From: VAZQ01 sp963758945
Lineage (GTDB): Bacteria; Pseudomonadota; Alphaproteobacteria; Rhizobiales; Xanthobacteraceae
DNA: 64,000 nt
NCBI GenBank assembly: GCA_963758945.1
Contig: CAVWXY010000003.1
Location: 94,910 to 158,909 of the forward strand
Direction: 5' to 3'
Notes under the pieces: model-generated
Databases searched by the model: none
What the model was told of the DNA's origin: nothing
Seen by the model: only the letters and a program-made list of their open reading frames with translations
Translations under genes and position numbers: made by a program
Shown here: piece by piece, positions 45,887 to 54,201 of the stretch
How the letters are laid out: the number at the start of each line of letters is the position of its first letter
How positions within the stretch are numbered: position 1 is the first letter of the stretch

Positions 45887-45946
45887 CAGCCCTGTAGGTG
45901 GGTTAGCCGTGAAGCTGCCGCCGGCGACCCGCCGCCCGATTGCCGG

Positions 45947-46693
45947 TCAGGATAAGTCCATCGCCGAGACGCCGCCGTCGACGAACAGATTGGCGCCGTA
46001 GACGAACGAGGAATCCTCGCTCACCAGAAACAGCACCGCCCTCGCCGCCTCCACCGGCTGGCCGGGGCGCTTGGCCATGTTCGGCACCGGCCGGGCGGGA
46101 TCGAACTCGTCCCTGCCGACCGGCGAGCCGATCTTGTTCGGCACGATCGCATTGACCCTGATCTTGTGCGGGGCGAGCTGCGCCGCCATGGCGCGGGTCA
46201 GGTTGGCGACGCCGCCCTTGGCCGCGGAATAGGCGATGGCGCGGCTTCGCCCCATGAAGCCCGAGGTCGAGCCGATATTGACGATGCGCCCGCCCGAGCC
46301 CTGCGCCGCCATCTGCTGGGCGACGTGCTTGGCCATCAGGAACTGGCTCTTCAGCGTCACCGCCAGCACGCGGTCCCACTCCTCCTCGGTGATGTCGAAA
46401 ATATGCTTGTTGTCGGAGATCGCGACGTTGTTGACCAGAATGTCGATGCGTCCGAAGCGCTCGGTCACCGCCTTGACCAGGGCGGCCACCTCGTTGCCCC
46501 TGGAGACATCGGCGGCGAACAGCTCGGCTTCGCCCCCGGCGGCGATGATGGCGCCGGCGACCCGCTCGCCGCGCGGCCTGTCCATGTCGACGATCGCAAC
46601 CTTGGCACCCTCGGCGGCAAACAGCTTGGCAATCTCCTCGCCGATATTGCGCCCGGCGCCGGTCACGATCGCCACCTGATCCTTGAGCTTCAT
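45947..46693 (-). CDS. short-chain dehydrogenase/reductase
   Basis: A 248-residue classical SDR. The NAD(P) motif TGAGRNIG is at residues 11-18; an acidic residue after the second strand (IVDMDRPRG) favours NAD. The catalytic tetrad is present: NN in ILVNNVAIS, S in IVNIGSTSG, and YSAAK. The C-terminus (GANLFVDGGVSAMD) is normal for the family. The ATG at 46693 is chosen, with GGGGAACGAG upstream. It probably oxidises an alcohol in the catabolic cluster; the substrate is unknown. Confidence 0.9.
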   Translation of the reverse strand: MKLKDQVAIVTGAGRNIGEEIAKLFAAEGAKVAIVDMDRPRGERVAGAIIAAGGEAELFAADVSRGNEVAALVKAVTERFGRIDILVNNVAISDNKHIFDITEEEWDRVLAVTLKSQFLMAKHVAQQMAAQGSGGRIVNIGSTSGFMGRSRAIAYSAAKGGVANLTRAMAAQLAPHKIRVNAIVPNKIGSPVGRDEFDPARPVPNMAKRPGQPVEAARAVLFLVSEDSSFVYGANLFVDGGVSAMDLS

Positions 46694-46750
46694 CTCGTTC
46701 CCCTGCATCGCAGCCCCGGTGTCATTACCTGCGCCCAGGGAGCGCGGCAA

Positions 46751-46826
46751 CCAGTGGTCCGATTCCGAAGTTCGTCAGCACTCGCGGCACGTTCAGATAC
46801 GTACTTCGGAATCTGAGGACCACTGG
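46751..46826. repeat. long hairpin, first of two upstream of proA
   Basis: ccagtggtccgattccgaag (from 46751) is mirrored by cttcggaatctgaggaccac to 46826, with a three-base interruption in the right arm. It could be a mobile palindromic repeat or an RNA hairpin in the proA leader. Confidence 0.65.
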
Positions 46827-46841
46827 CAACTCTATAATTCT

Positions 46842-46916
46842 AGTGCCCCTTTTGAACCCGAAGTTCGCGAATCGCACTCGCCGCACGGTGTGCGCGAACT
46901 TCAGGTTCGGGGCACT
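46842..46916. repeat. long hairpin, second of two upstream of proA
   Basis: agtgccccttttgaacccga (from 46842), continuing agttcgcg, is mirrored by cgcgaacttcaggttcgggg and cact to 46916. It lies 15 bases after the first hairpin and ends 51 bases before the proA start. The arm sequences differ from those of the first hairpin, so this is not a simple duplication. Confidence 0.65.
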
Positions 46917-46967
46917 GGCGCGGTCTCGCGGGACCACCGCGAACGTGATAAGGGTAATGCTCAGAAC

Positions 46968-48269
46968 ATGGATTTCGTCGTGACCGCGCCGCTCAAGACC
47001 GTCGAAGGCTCCGACATCGCCGCGCAGATGCACGCCATCGGGCGCCAGGCGAAAAGCGCCGCGCGCGTGCTCGCGCTCGCCGGCACGACACAGAAGGACG
47101 CGGCGCTGGCGGCGATGGCGCAGGCGATACGCCGGAGCAAGACGGACATCCTCGCCGCCAATGCCCAGGACTTGGCCGAAGCCAAGACGGCAGGCGCCAC
47201 GGCGGCGTTTCTCGACCGCCTCGCGCTCGACGACCCGCGCATCACCGCCACCGCCGACGGCCTCGACGTGGTGCGCGCGCTCGGCGATCCGGTCGGCACG
47301 GTGACGGAGCGCTGGACGCGGCCGAACGGCATGACCATCGAGCGCGTGCGCGTGCCCCTCGGCGTCGTCGGTGTCATCTACGAGAGCCGGCCGAACGTCA
47401 CCGCCGATGCCGCCGCGCTGTGCCTCAAGGCCGGCAATGCCGCCATCCTGCGCGGCGGCTCGGAAAGCCACCGCTCGAACCGCGCCATTCATGCCGCGCT
47501 GACGGAGGGGTTGCGCAGCGCCGCCCTGCCCGAGGCTGCGATCTCGCTGGTGCCGACACGCGACCGCGCCGCCGTGGGGATGATGCTTTCCGGCCTCGAC
47601 GGTGCGCTCGACGTCATCGTCCCGCGCGGCGGCAAGAGCCTGGTCGCGCGCGTCCAGGCGGAAGCGCGCGTCCCGGTGTTCGCCCACCTCGAGGGCATCT
47701 GCCACGTCTACGTGGACAAGGCCGCGCGGCTCGACATGGCGAAGATGATCGTTCTCAATGCCAAGATGCGGCGCACCGGGGTCTGCGGCGCGGCCGAGAC
47801 GCTGCTCGTCGACCGCGCAGCGGCGCCGACGCATCTGGCGCCGCTCGTCGGGATGCTGCTCGACGCCGGCTGCGAGGTGCGCGGCGACGAGGCGACGCGG
47901 GCCGTCGATCCCCGCGTAGGGCCGGCCAGCCAAGACGACTGGTCGACCGAGTATCTCGACGCCGTCATCTCCGCCAAGCTGGTCGACGGCGTGGACGCCG
48001 CGATCGCGCATATCGAGCGCTTCGGCTCGCATCACACCGATTCGATCGTGACCGAGGATCCGGACGCGGCGGAAAAATTCCTCAGCCAGGTCGACTCCGC
48101 CATCGTCCTGCACAATGCCTCGACGCAATTCGCCGACGGCGGCGAGTTCGGCTTCGGCGCGGAGATCGGCATTGCCACCGGCCGCTTCCACGCGCGCGGG
48201 CCGGTCGGGGTCGAGCAGTTGACCAGCTTCAAGTATCGGGTGCGCGGCTCGGGACAGATCAGGCCGTGA
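46968..48269 (+). CDS. proA: glutamate-5-semialdehyde dehydrogenase (gamma-glutamyl phosphate reductase)
   Basis: The second enzyme of proline synthesis: it reduces gamma-glutamyl phosphate to glutamate 5-semialdehyde with NADPH. A 433-residue aldehyde-dehydrogenase-fold protein. The nucleotide-binding part includes VGVIYESRPNVT near residue 128 and the catalytic cysteine is in MRRTGVCGAAETLL near 268. The C-terminus (EFGFGAEIGIATGRFHARGPVGVEQLTSFKY) is diagnostic. The length is normal (about 420-430). The stop overlaps the GTG of nadD, a linkage common in this order. proB is not in the window. Confidence 0.97.
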   Translation: MDFVVTAPLKTVEGSDIAAQMHAIGRQAKSAARVLALAGTTQKDAALAAMAQAIRRSKTDILAANAQDLAEAKTAGATAAFLDRLALDDPRITATADGLDVVRALGDPVGTVTERWTRPNGMTIERVRVPLGVVGVIYESRPNVTADAAALCLKAGNAAILRGGSESHRSNRAIHAALTEGLRSAALPEAAISLVPTRDRAAVGMMLSGLDGALDVIVPRGGKSLVARVQAEARVPVFAHLEGICHVYVDKAARLDMAKMIVLNAKMRRTGVCGAAETLLVDRAAAPTHLAPLVGMLLDAGCEVRGDEATRAVDPRVGPASQDDWSTEYLDAVISAKLVDGVDAAIAHIERFGSHHTDSIVTEDPDAAEKFLSQVDSAIVLHNASTQFADGGEFGFGAEIGIATGRFHARGPVGVEQLTSFKYRVRGSGQIRP

Positions 48270-48994
48270 CCCGTCCGTTGCGCAAGTACGGCCCGCTCCC
48301 GGCGGAAGCCGGGCCACCATCGCCTTCGCCGGAAGAGGACGGAACGGCGCGGGTCGTGCTCCCGCCGCATGCGCCGGGGATGCGCATCGGCCTGTTCGGC
48401 GGCACGTTCGATCCGCCGCACGAGGCCCATCTGGGCGCTTGCCTGCTGGCGATGAAACGCCTCGGTCTCGACCGGGTCTGGTGGCTGGTCACCCCGGGCA
48501 ACCCGCTCAAGGATACGCGCGGCCTCGCGCCGCTTGCGGCACGCATCCTTGCCGCCAAGGCGCTGGCGCGCCATCCGCGCATCGACGTCACCGGCATCGA
48601 GGCGCAGATCGGCACGCGTTATACCTACGAGACCATCGCCTATCTGCGCCGCCACTGCCCGGGCGTCCGCTTCGTCTGGATCATGGGCGCCGACAACCTG
48701 CGCAGCTTCCACCGCTGGCAGAAATGGCGCGGGATTGCCGCCATGGTCCCGATCGCGGTGGTCGACCGGCTCGGACCGAGCCTCTATGCCGGCGGCAGCG
48801 CCGCAGCCCAGGCGCTGGCGCGTGCACGCGTCCCCGAGACCGCGGCGAAGTCGCTGCCCGACCGCAAGCCGCCGGCCTGGGTTTACATCCACGGCCTGAA
48901 GTCGCCGCTGTCCTCGACCGCGTTGCGCGCCGCCCGTCACAAAACCGATGCCAAAATACCACAGTATGAGGATTGTGGAACGCCGGCAGGTTGA
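48266..48994 (+). CDS. nadD: nicotinate-nucleotide adenylyltransferase
   Basis: This enzyme adenylates nicotinate mononucleotide to deamido-NAD. The core begins MRIGLFGGTFDPPHEAHL at residue 39, with the nucleotidyltransferase (H/T)xGH-type motif PPHEAH; WWLVTPGNPLK and WIMGADNLRSFHRW are NadD-specific, and SPLSSTALR is the late ISSTxxR motif. The GTG at 48266 overlaps the proA stop and gives a 38-residue leader, a length seen in relatives (xLPPHAPGxRIG); ATG at 48380 is the alternative. Confidence 0.95.
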   Translation: MTRPLRKYGPLPAEAGPPSPSPEEDGTARVVLPPHAPGMRIGLFGGTFDPPHEAHLGACLLAMKRLGLDRVWWLVTPGNPLKDTRGLAPLAARILAAKALARHPRIDVTGIEAQIGTRYTYETIAYLRRHCPGVRFVWIMGADNLRSFHRWQKWRGIAAMVPIAVVDRLGPSLYAGGSAAAQALARARVPETAAKSLPDRKPPAWVYIHGLKSPLSSTALRAARHKTDAKIPQYEDCGTPAG

Positions 48995-49009
48995 AACCGT
49001 TAACCGGCC

Positions 49010-49471
49010 GTGCCTATCTTAGTGGTGTCCCGCTTTGCGGGCGGTGAATGCAGCGAAAGGAAAGGACCTCTGCCAACCCCTGCAGTCTCTCGCGCTGGCG
49101 CCCGCCGCGCCGCCGAACCCATCTCCAAGGTGCGCCCTGACGCCGAGGAGATTCTCCGCTTGGTCCTCGCCCGGCTCGACGAGATGAAAGCCGAGGACAC
49201 CGTCACCATCGATCTCACCGGCAAATCGACGATCGCCGACACCATGGTCGTGACCTCCGGAAGGTCCAACCGTCATGTCGGCTCGGTCGCGGATCGCGTG
49301 CTGGACGACCTCGCCGAGGCCGGCGTGCCGAAGGCGCGGGTCGAGGGCATGCCGCACTGCGACTGGGTGCTGATCGACGCCGGCGACGTCATCGTCCATG
49401 TCTTCCGGCCGGAAGTCCGCGCCTTCTACAATCTCGAGAAGATGTGGGCGACGACCCGACGGGCGAGCTGA
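49010..49471 (+). CDS. rsfS: ribosome silencing factor RsfS
   Basis: RsfS binds ribosomal protein L14 and blocks subunit joining when nutrients are short. The core spans about residues 45-145 here: DTVTIDLTGKSTIADTMVVT, then SGRSNRHVGSVADRVLDDL and the diagnostic HCDWVLIDAGDVIVHVFRPE. The start is uncertain: GTG at 49010 is the outermost, while a CTG at 49070 has AAAGGA close upstream and would give the usual length. It stands between nadD and rlmH, the standard order. Confidence 0.93.
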   Translation: MPILVVSRFAGGECSERKGPLPTPAVSRAGARRAAEPISKVRPDAEEILRLVLARLDEMKAEDTVTIDLTGKSTIADTMVVTSGRSNRHVGSVADRVLDDLAEAGVPKARVEGMPHCDWVLIDAGDVIVHVFRPEVRAFYNLEKMWATTRRAS

Positions 49472-49542
49472 GAAGCCCCCTCCGACGGCGGGCGGCGCTT
49501 TGGCGGGTTGAGCCGGCACACGGTCCGTGCGTATCCTGACGC

Positions 49543-50025
49543 ATGCGCATCGTGGTCGCCGCCGTCGGCCGCCTGAAGCACGGTCCTGAGCGCGAGCTGG
49601 CGGAGCGCTATCGCAAGCGCGCGGCCGGCGCCGGTCGCGGCGCCGGACTGGGCGCCTTCGACATCGTCGAGATCAAGGAGAGCCGCGCCGGCGACGCCGC
49701 GCGGCGCATGATCGAGGAATCGATCGCCGTCGCGAATGTCATCCCGGAGCGCGCCGTCAGCGTGATCCTGGACGCCCGCGGCGAGAGCATCAGCAGCGAC
49801 ACCTTCGCCTCTCGCCTTCAGGGCTGGCGAAACGAGGATAGACCCGCGGTCGTGTTCATCATCGGCGCCGCCGATGGCCTCGCGCCGATGCTGCGCGAGC
49901 AGGCCGACCTGGCCATCGCCTTCGGTGCGGCGACCTGGCCGCATCAACTGGTCCGCATCATGCTGTTGGAGCAGCTCTACCGCGCTGTCACGATCCTGGC
50001 CGGGCATCCCTATCACCGCGGGTGA
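49543..50025 (+). CDS. rlmH: 23S rRNA (pseudouridine1915-N3)-methyltransferase
   Basis: A SPOUT-class methyltransferase that modifies pseudouridine 1915 of 23S rRNA in assembled ribosomes. 160 residues, a normal length. The first strand is MRIVVAAVGRLKHGPERELA; the SAM-binding knot is formed by VVFIIGAADGLAPMLRE and the C-terminal WPHQLVRIMLLEQLYRAVTI, ending HPYHRG as in all members. It lies in the rsfS-rlmH-envC-ctpA gene order. Confidence 0.97.
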   Translation: MRIVVAAVGRLKHGPERELAERYRKRAAGAGRGAGLGAFDIVEIKESRAGDAARRMIEESIAVANVIPERAVSVILDARGESISSDTFASRLQGWRNEDRPAVVFIIGAADGLAPMLREQADLAIAFGAATWPHQLVRIMLLEQLYRAVTILAGHPYHRG

Positions 50026-50114
50026 GCGAGCCCGGCCGGGAGGTCTTAATCCGGTACCAAATCATGGGCTATCCGATACGGCGCTGGAACCGTTTTTGCA
50101 TGGAAACGGGGTTG

Positions 50115-51479
50115 ATGCGGGCGGTATTGCCTCTTTCCGTCGTTCTCCGCCGAGCGCTCCTGGCGGCTGCCGGAATTTTGTCGCTCGGACTCATCGCTGC
50201 CGCGGCCCAGACCCCGCGCGGCCGCCCTCCCGCCGATGCCGGCCAGCCGGCCCGTCCGCCGGCAAGCCTCGACAGCCTCAAGGAACGCGACCAGGAGCTT
50301 GAACGGCTCCGGACCGAGCAACGCAGGACACTCGAGAACGAGGCAACGCTCAAACGCGAGATCGAATCGATCGCCGACGACCGGCGCAAATTCAATGAGC
50401 GGATCATCGAAACTGCCGCCGGCGTCGTCGCGGTGGAGGAGCGAATCGCCCAGACCCAGGAGCGCCTGGAGGCGCTCGACGACAACGAGCAGACGCTGCG
50501 GGCGTCGCTGGAGCAGCGGCGCGAGCTCACCGCCGAGGTGCTGGCGGCGTTGCAGCGCATCGGCCGACAGACGCCGCCCGGGCTCATGATCAGAGCCGAG
50601 GATGCGCTGCAGTCGGTGCGCTCGGCGATGATCCTCGGGGCGGTGCTGCCCGAGATGCGCCATCAGGCCGAGGTGCTGGCGGCCGATCTCGCCCAGCTCG
50701 TGGGCTTGCGCAAGCAGATTGCCGCCGAGCGCAGCCGCCTGGCGCGCGATCTGTTCGTGCTCGCCGACGAGCAACGCCGGCTCTCCCTGTTCATCGACGA
50801 GCGCCAAAAGCGTCAGGCGGAAGCGGAACAGGCGCTGGCCGACGAGCGCCAACGCGCCGCGCAGCTTGCGCGCCAGGCCGAGAGCCTCAATCAACTTATC
50901 GTCAAGCTCGAGCAGGGGCTCGATACCGCCTCCCGCGCCGCGCGGGCTGCAGCGCGCGCGAGCGAGGACCGCAAGGCGCTCGCGGCGAGGCCGGACTTGG
51001 CTGCGCTTCACGATCCGGGACGATTGACCCCGGCGGTCGCCTTCGCCGCGGCCAAAGGCACGCTGCCGCTGCCGGTCAAGGGCGCCAGAATCAAGGAATT
51101 CGGCGCGCCGGACGGCCTCGGGGGCACCGAAAAGGGCCTATCGATCGCTGCCCGGCCGGGGGGGCAGATCACCGCCCCCTGTGACGGATGGGTGGTCTTC
51201 GCCGGCGCCTTCCGCAATTATGGCCAACTCTTGATCCTTAATGCCGGCGACGGATATCATGTATTGCTCGCTGGGATGGAACGGATATCCGTTGACTTGG
51301 GACAATTCGTAGTGACGGGCGAGCCCGTCGCGGTGATGGGCGGCGGAGCCCCGTCAGCCGTAGTTAGAGCGGGCGCTGCAAGCCAACCCGTACTATATGT
51401 GGAGTTCCGTAAGGACGGGATACCCGTCGATCCAGGCCCATGGTGGGCCGCAAACGAAGGCCAGAAGGTTCGCGGATGA
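50115..51479 (+). CDS. EnvC-like murein hydrolase activator with degenerate LytM domain
   Basis: A periplasmic protein of about 454 residues that probably activates N-acetylmuramyl amidases during cell separation. A signal peptide (LLAAAGILSLGLIAAAAQT) precedes two long coiled-coil blocks at about residues 55-125 and 170-300, then a LytM/M23 domain from about 330. The zinc ligands of active M23 peptidases are missing (KGLSIAA where HxGxD is expected, LYVEFR where HxHFE is expected), as in EnvC, so it should act as an activator, not an enzyme. ATG at 50115 is preferred for its signal peptide; starts at 50022, 50064 or 50100 are possible. The stop overlaps ctpA. Confidence 0.9.
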   Translation: MRAVLPLSVVLRRALLAAAGILSLGLIAAAAQTPRGRPPADAGQPARPPASLDSLKERDQELERLRTEQRRTLENEATLKREIESIADDRRKFNERIIETAAGVVAVEERIAQTQERLEALDDNEQTLRASLEQRRELTAEVLAALQRIGRQTPPGLMIRAEDALQSVRSAMILGAVLPEMRHQAEVLAADLAQLVGLRKQIAAERSRLARDLFVLADEQRRLSLFIDERQKRQAEAEQALADERQRAAQLARQAESLNQLIVKLEQGLDTASRAARAAARASEDRKALAARPDLAALHDPGRLTPAVAFAAAKGTLPLPVKGARIKEFGAPDGLGGTEKGLSIAARPGGQITAPCDGWVVFAGAFRNYGQLLILNAGDGYHVLLAGMERISVDLGQFVVTGEPVAVMGGGAPSAVVRAGAASQPVLYVEFRKDGIPVDPGPWWAANEGQKVRG

Positions 51480-52807
51480 TGCGCAAAACTTCCCTGATAC
51501 TCCTCGGTGCAGCGGCGGGCATGGCCGTGACGCTGGTCGCAACCCAGCCCCGCATCGTGTTCGACGGCGCGCGCGCGCAGGCCGCGGCCGCCGACACCTA
51601 CCGGCAGCTCAGCCTGTTCGGCGACGTGTTCGAACGGGTGCGGGCCGACTATGTGGAGAAACCCGACGACGGCAAGCTCATCGAATCGGCGATCAACGGC
51701 ATGCTGGCCGGGCTCGATCCGCATTCCAGCTACATGGATTCGAAGAGCTTCCGCGACATGCAGGTGCAGACCCGCGGCGAGTTCGGCGGTCTCGGCATCG
51801 AAGTCACCATGGAGGACGGCCTGATCAAGGTCGTGGCCCCGATCGACGAGACCCCGGCGGCGAAGGCCGGCGTCATGGCCAACGACATCATCACCCATCT
51901 CGACGACGAGCCGGTGCAGGGGCTCACCCTCAACCAGGCGGTCGAGAAGATGCGCGGGCCGGTGAACACCAAGATCAAGCTCAAGATCATGCGCAAGGGC
52001 CAGGACAAGCCGGTGGAGGTGTCGATCACCCGCGACATCATCCGGGTGCGTTCGGTGCGCTCGCGCCTGGAGGGCGACGACGTCGGCTTCATCCGCATCA
52101 CTCAGTTCAACGAGCAGACCACCGAAGGCCTGAAGAAAGCCATCAGCGACATGTCCGCCCAGACCGGCGACAAGCTCAAGGGCTTCGTCATCGACCTGCG
52201 CAACAATCCCGGCGGGCTGCTCGATCAGGCGATCTCGGTCTCCGATGCGTTCCTGGACAAGGGCGAGATCGTGTCGACGCGCGGCCGCAACGCCGAAGAA
52301 ACCCAGCGGTTCAACGCCCGCTCCGGCGACCTCACCAAGAGCAAACCGGTCATCGTGCTGATCAACGGCGGCTCGGCCTCCGCCTCGGAGATCGTGGCAG
52401 GCGCGCTGCAGGATCACCGGCGCGCGACCGTCATCGGCACGCGCTCCTTCGGCAAGGGCTCGGTGCAGACCATCATTCCGCTCGGCTCGGGCAACGGCGC
52501 GCTGCGATTGACCACGGCGCGCTATTTCACACCGTCCGGACGCTCGATCCAGGCGAAGGGCATCACGCCCGACATCGAGGTGCTGCAAGAGGTGCCGGAC
52601 GAGCTCAAGGCGCGCACCGACACCCGCGGCGAGGCCTCGCTGCGCGGACATCTCAAGGCCGAGGGCGACGAGCAGACCGGCTCGCAGTCCTACATCCCGC
52701 CGGATCCGAAGGATGACAAGGCGCTTCACACGGCGCTCGACCTGATCCGCGGGGTGCAGAAGAACTCGGCCTATCCGCCGAACCCGAAGGGCTCGGTGCC
52801 GAACTAA
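51476..52807 (+). CDS. ctpA: C-terminal processing peptidase, S41 family
   Basis: A 443-residue periplasmic or membrane-anchored serine protease that trims C-termini and, in relatives, controls peptidoglycan hydrolases. An N-terminal anchor or signal lies at residues 6-24. The PDZ domain is at about 95-185 (GGLGIEVTMEDG, AGVMANDIITHLDDEPV). The catalytic part has NGGSASASEIVAGAL at 297-311 and the general-base lysine in SFGKGSVQ (K327). The start overlaps the stop of the envC-like gene by ATGA, so the two are co-expressed; together they fit cell-wall remodelling. A strong terminator follows. Confidence 0.95.
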   Translation: MMRKTSLILLGAAAGMAVTLVATQPRIVFDGARAQAAAADTYRQLSLFGDVFERVRADYVEKPDDGKLIESAINGMLAGLDPHSSYMDSKSFRDMQVQTRGEFGGLGIEVTMEDGLIKVVAPIDETPAAKAGVMANDIITHLDDEPVQGLTLNQAVEKMRGPVNTKIKLKIMRKGQDKPVEVSITRDIIRVRSVRSRLEGDDVGFIRITQFNEQTTEGLKKAISDMSAQTGDKLKGFVIDLRNNPGGLLDQAISVSDAFLDKGEIVSTRGRNAEETQRFNARSGDLTKSKPVIVLINGGSASASEIVAGALQDHRRATVIGTRSFGKGSVQTIIPLGSGNGALRLTTARYFTPSGRSIQAKGITPDIEVLQEVPDELKARTDTRGEASLRGHLKAEGDEQTGSQSYIPPDPKDDKALHTALDLIRGVQKNSAYPPNPKGSVPN

Positions 52808-52831
52808 GCCCGGAGCGACCGGTGCAGGAAA

Positions 52832-52864
52832 GCGGGGCGGCCGACAGGCCGCCCCGCTGTGTTT
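52832..52864 (+). terminator. rho-independent terminator after ctpA
   Basis: GCGGGGCGGCC (52832-52842), loop GACA and GGCCGCCCCGC (52847-52857) form an 11-bp perfect GC stem, followed by TGTGTTT. It begins 25 bases after the ctpA stop codon. Confidence 0.85.
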
Positions 52865-52943
52865 AGACCGAGCCCTCGATTCGGGCCGGCGTAGCGACTA
52901 TGCATGCGGTGCTCGCGCCTACGCCGAACGACGGAACCGGCCA

Positions 52944-53447
52944 ATGCCCCCTTTCGAATCCTTGCCCTATCGCCCCTGCGTCGGCATGGCGGTGTTCAAC
53001 CGCGAGGGCCGTGTCTTCGTCGGCCGCCGCATCGACGGGCCCGAGCACGTGGACGCGGAGCATGCTTGGCAGATGCCGCAAGGCGGCATCGACCGCGGCG
53101 AGGATCCGTGGCCGGCCGCGCGGCGTGAGCTCTACGAGGAGACCAATATCCGTTCGGTCGAGAAGCTCGACGAGATCGCGGATGAGCTCTGCTACGACAT
53201 CCCGCGCGAGATCGTGGGCCAAGCCTGGAAGGGAAAATACCGCGGGCAGTGCCAGAGGTGGTATGCGTTGCGCTTCACCGGAAAGGACAGCGAAATCGAT
53301 ATCGCCCATCCTGCCGGCGGCCACGATCCGGAATTCGCGGATTGGCGCTGGGAGCGGCTGGAGAATGTCCCCGACCTGATCGTGCCGTTCAAGCGCCAAG
53401 TCTACGAGCAGGTCGCGAAGGCGTTCGCGAAGTTTGCGCGGCGGTGA
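52944..53447 (+). CDS. rppH: RNA pyrophosphohydrolase
   Basis: A 167-residue Nudix hydrolase that removes pyrophosphate from the 5' end of mRNA and so starts decay; plant-associated relatives were first called invasion-related (IalA). It begins LPYRPCVGMAVFNREGRVFV. The Nudix box GGIDRGEDPWPAARRELYEE lies near residues 49-68, and AWKGKYRGQCQRWYALRFTG near 92 is specific to RppH. It has its own transcription unit after the ctpA terminator. Confidence 0.95.
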   Translation: MPPFESLPYRPCVGMAVFNREGRVFVGRRIDGPEHVDAEHAWQMPQGGIDRGEDPWPAARRELYEETNIRSVEKLDEIADELCYDIPREIVGQAWKGKYRGQCQRWYALRFTGKDSEIDIAHPAGGHDPEFADWRWERLENVPDLIVPFKRQVYEQVAKAFAKFARR

Positions 53448-53620
53448 ACAGCTCCCGTGTCGCGGACGCGCGAACGCGCAGCGTGAGCGAAGAGCCGGAA
53501 CCTAGACTGGGAAAGGCGCGACGGGCCTCGCCCGTGACATCTCGGCTTGCGATTCTCGCATCAAACTAGGTCCCGGGTCTCGTTGCCCTCGCTCGACTCG
53601 CCCGGGACACGCGACCCCAG

Positions 53621-54019
53621 TTACTGCTCCAAGGCGGCCTGCAGCGCCTTGAGCTGATCGAGCTTGTGGGCGAGCTTGTCGCGCTGCCAGCCGTCGGTGG
53701 CGTCGGCGGCGTCCTCCTCGGCGTCCTTGATCACGCCGGCAAGCGCGGCGACGTCGAACTCGTCCACCGGCACGGCGAGCTCCGCGAGCACGCTCAGCCC
53801 CGCCGGACTGACCTCGGCAAATCCGCCGTTGACCACGACCCGCATCGCGCCGGCCTCGCCGTAGACGACGAGGATGCCCGGCCGCAGCGTGGTGATGACC
53901 GGCGCGTGCCCCGCCAGCACGCCGAAGTCGCCTTCGGAGCCCGGCAGGTCGACTTGCTCGACCTTGCCCGAGAACAGCAGCTTCTCCGGCGAGACGAGAT
54001 CGAAGTGGAAGGTGGCCAT
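53621..54019 (-). CDS. atpC: ATP synthase F1 subunit epsilon
   Basis: A 132-residue epsilon subunit, which links the central stalk to the c-ring and restrains ATP hydrolysis. The N-terminal beta-sandwich has FHFDLVSPEKLLFSGKVEQV and GSEGDFGVLAGHAPVITTL; the C-terminal helical part ends LDQLKALQAALEQ. It is the last gene of atpHAGDC and is separated from atpD by a 182-base gap holding a palindromic repeat. Confidence 0.96.
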   Translation of the reverse strand: MATFHFDLVSPEKLLFSGKVEQVDLPGSEGDFGVLAGHAPVITTLRPGILVVYGEAGAMRVVVNGGFAEVSPAGLSVLAELAVPVDEFDVAALAGVIKDAEEDAADATDGWQRDKLAHKLDQLKALQAALEQ

Positions 54020-54042
54020 GGCTGCGTCCGCTTTCTCGATCG

Positions 54043-54185
54043 TGACCCGCGGGCTTGACCACGCAAGTCGGATTTATCCGACTTGCTCACTTAATGTGCC
54101 GAACTCGGGTAAACCCGAGTTCGGATGGTCCATCAACGCATTGGCGTCCAGTTGAATGGATTGCCGGGTCAAGCCCGGCAATGAC
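54043..54185. repeat. composite palindromic repeat between atpD and atpC
   Basis: The outer arms are of the cttgacccgcg type (gtgacccgcgggcttgac to gggtcaagcccggcaatgac). Between them are two perfect AT-richer hairpins: CAAGTCGGAT/ATCCGACTTG at about 54063-54084 and CCGAACTCGGGT/ACCCGAGTTCGG at about 54099-54124. It fills nearly the whole gap between two genes of one operon. Confidence 0.75.
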
Positions 54186-54201
54186 GCCTTCATTCTTGGT
54201 C

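Noticed and set aside
45701..45946. A small gene between the reductase and the SDR
   Set aside because: Short frames exist on both strands but none has a start signal or protein-like sequence, and a 14-nt tandem repeat interrupts the region.
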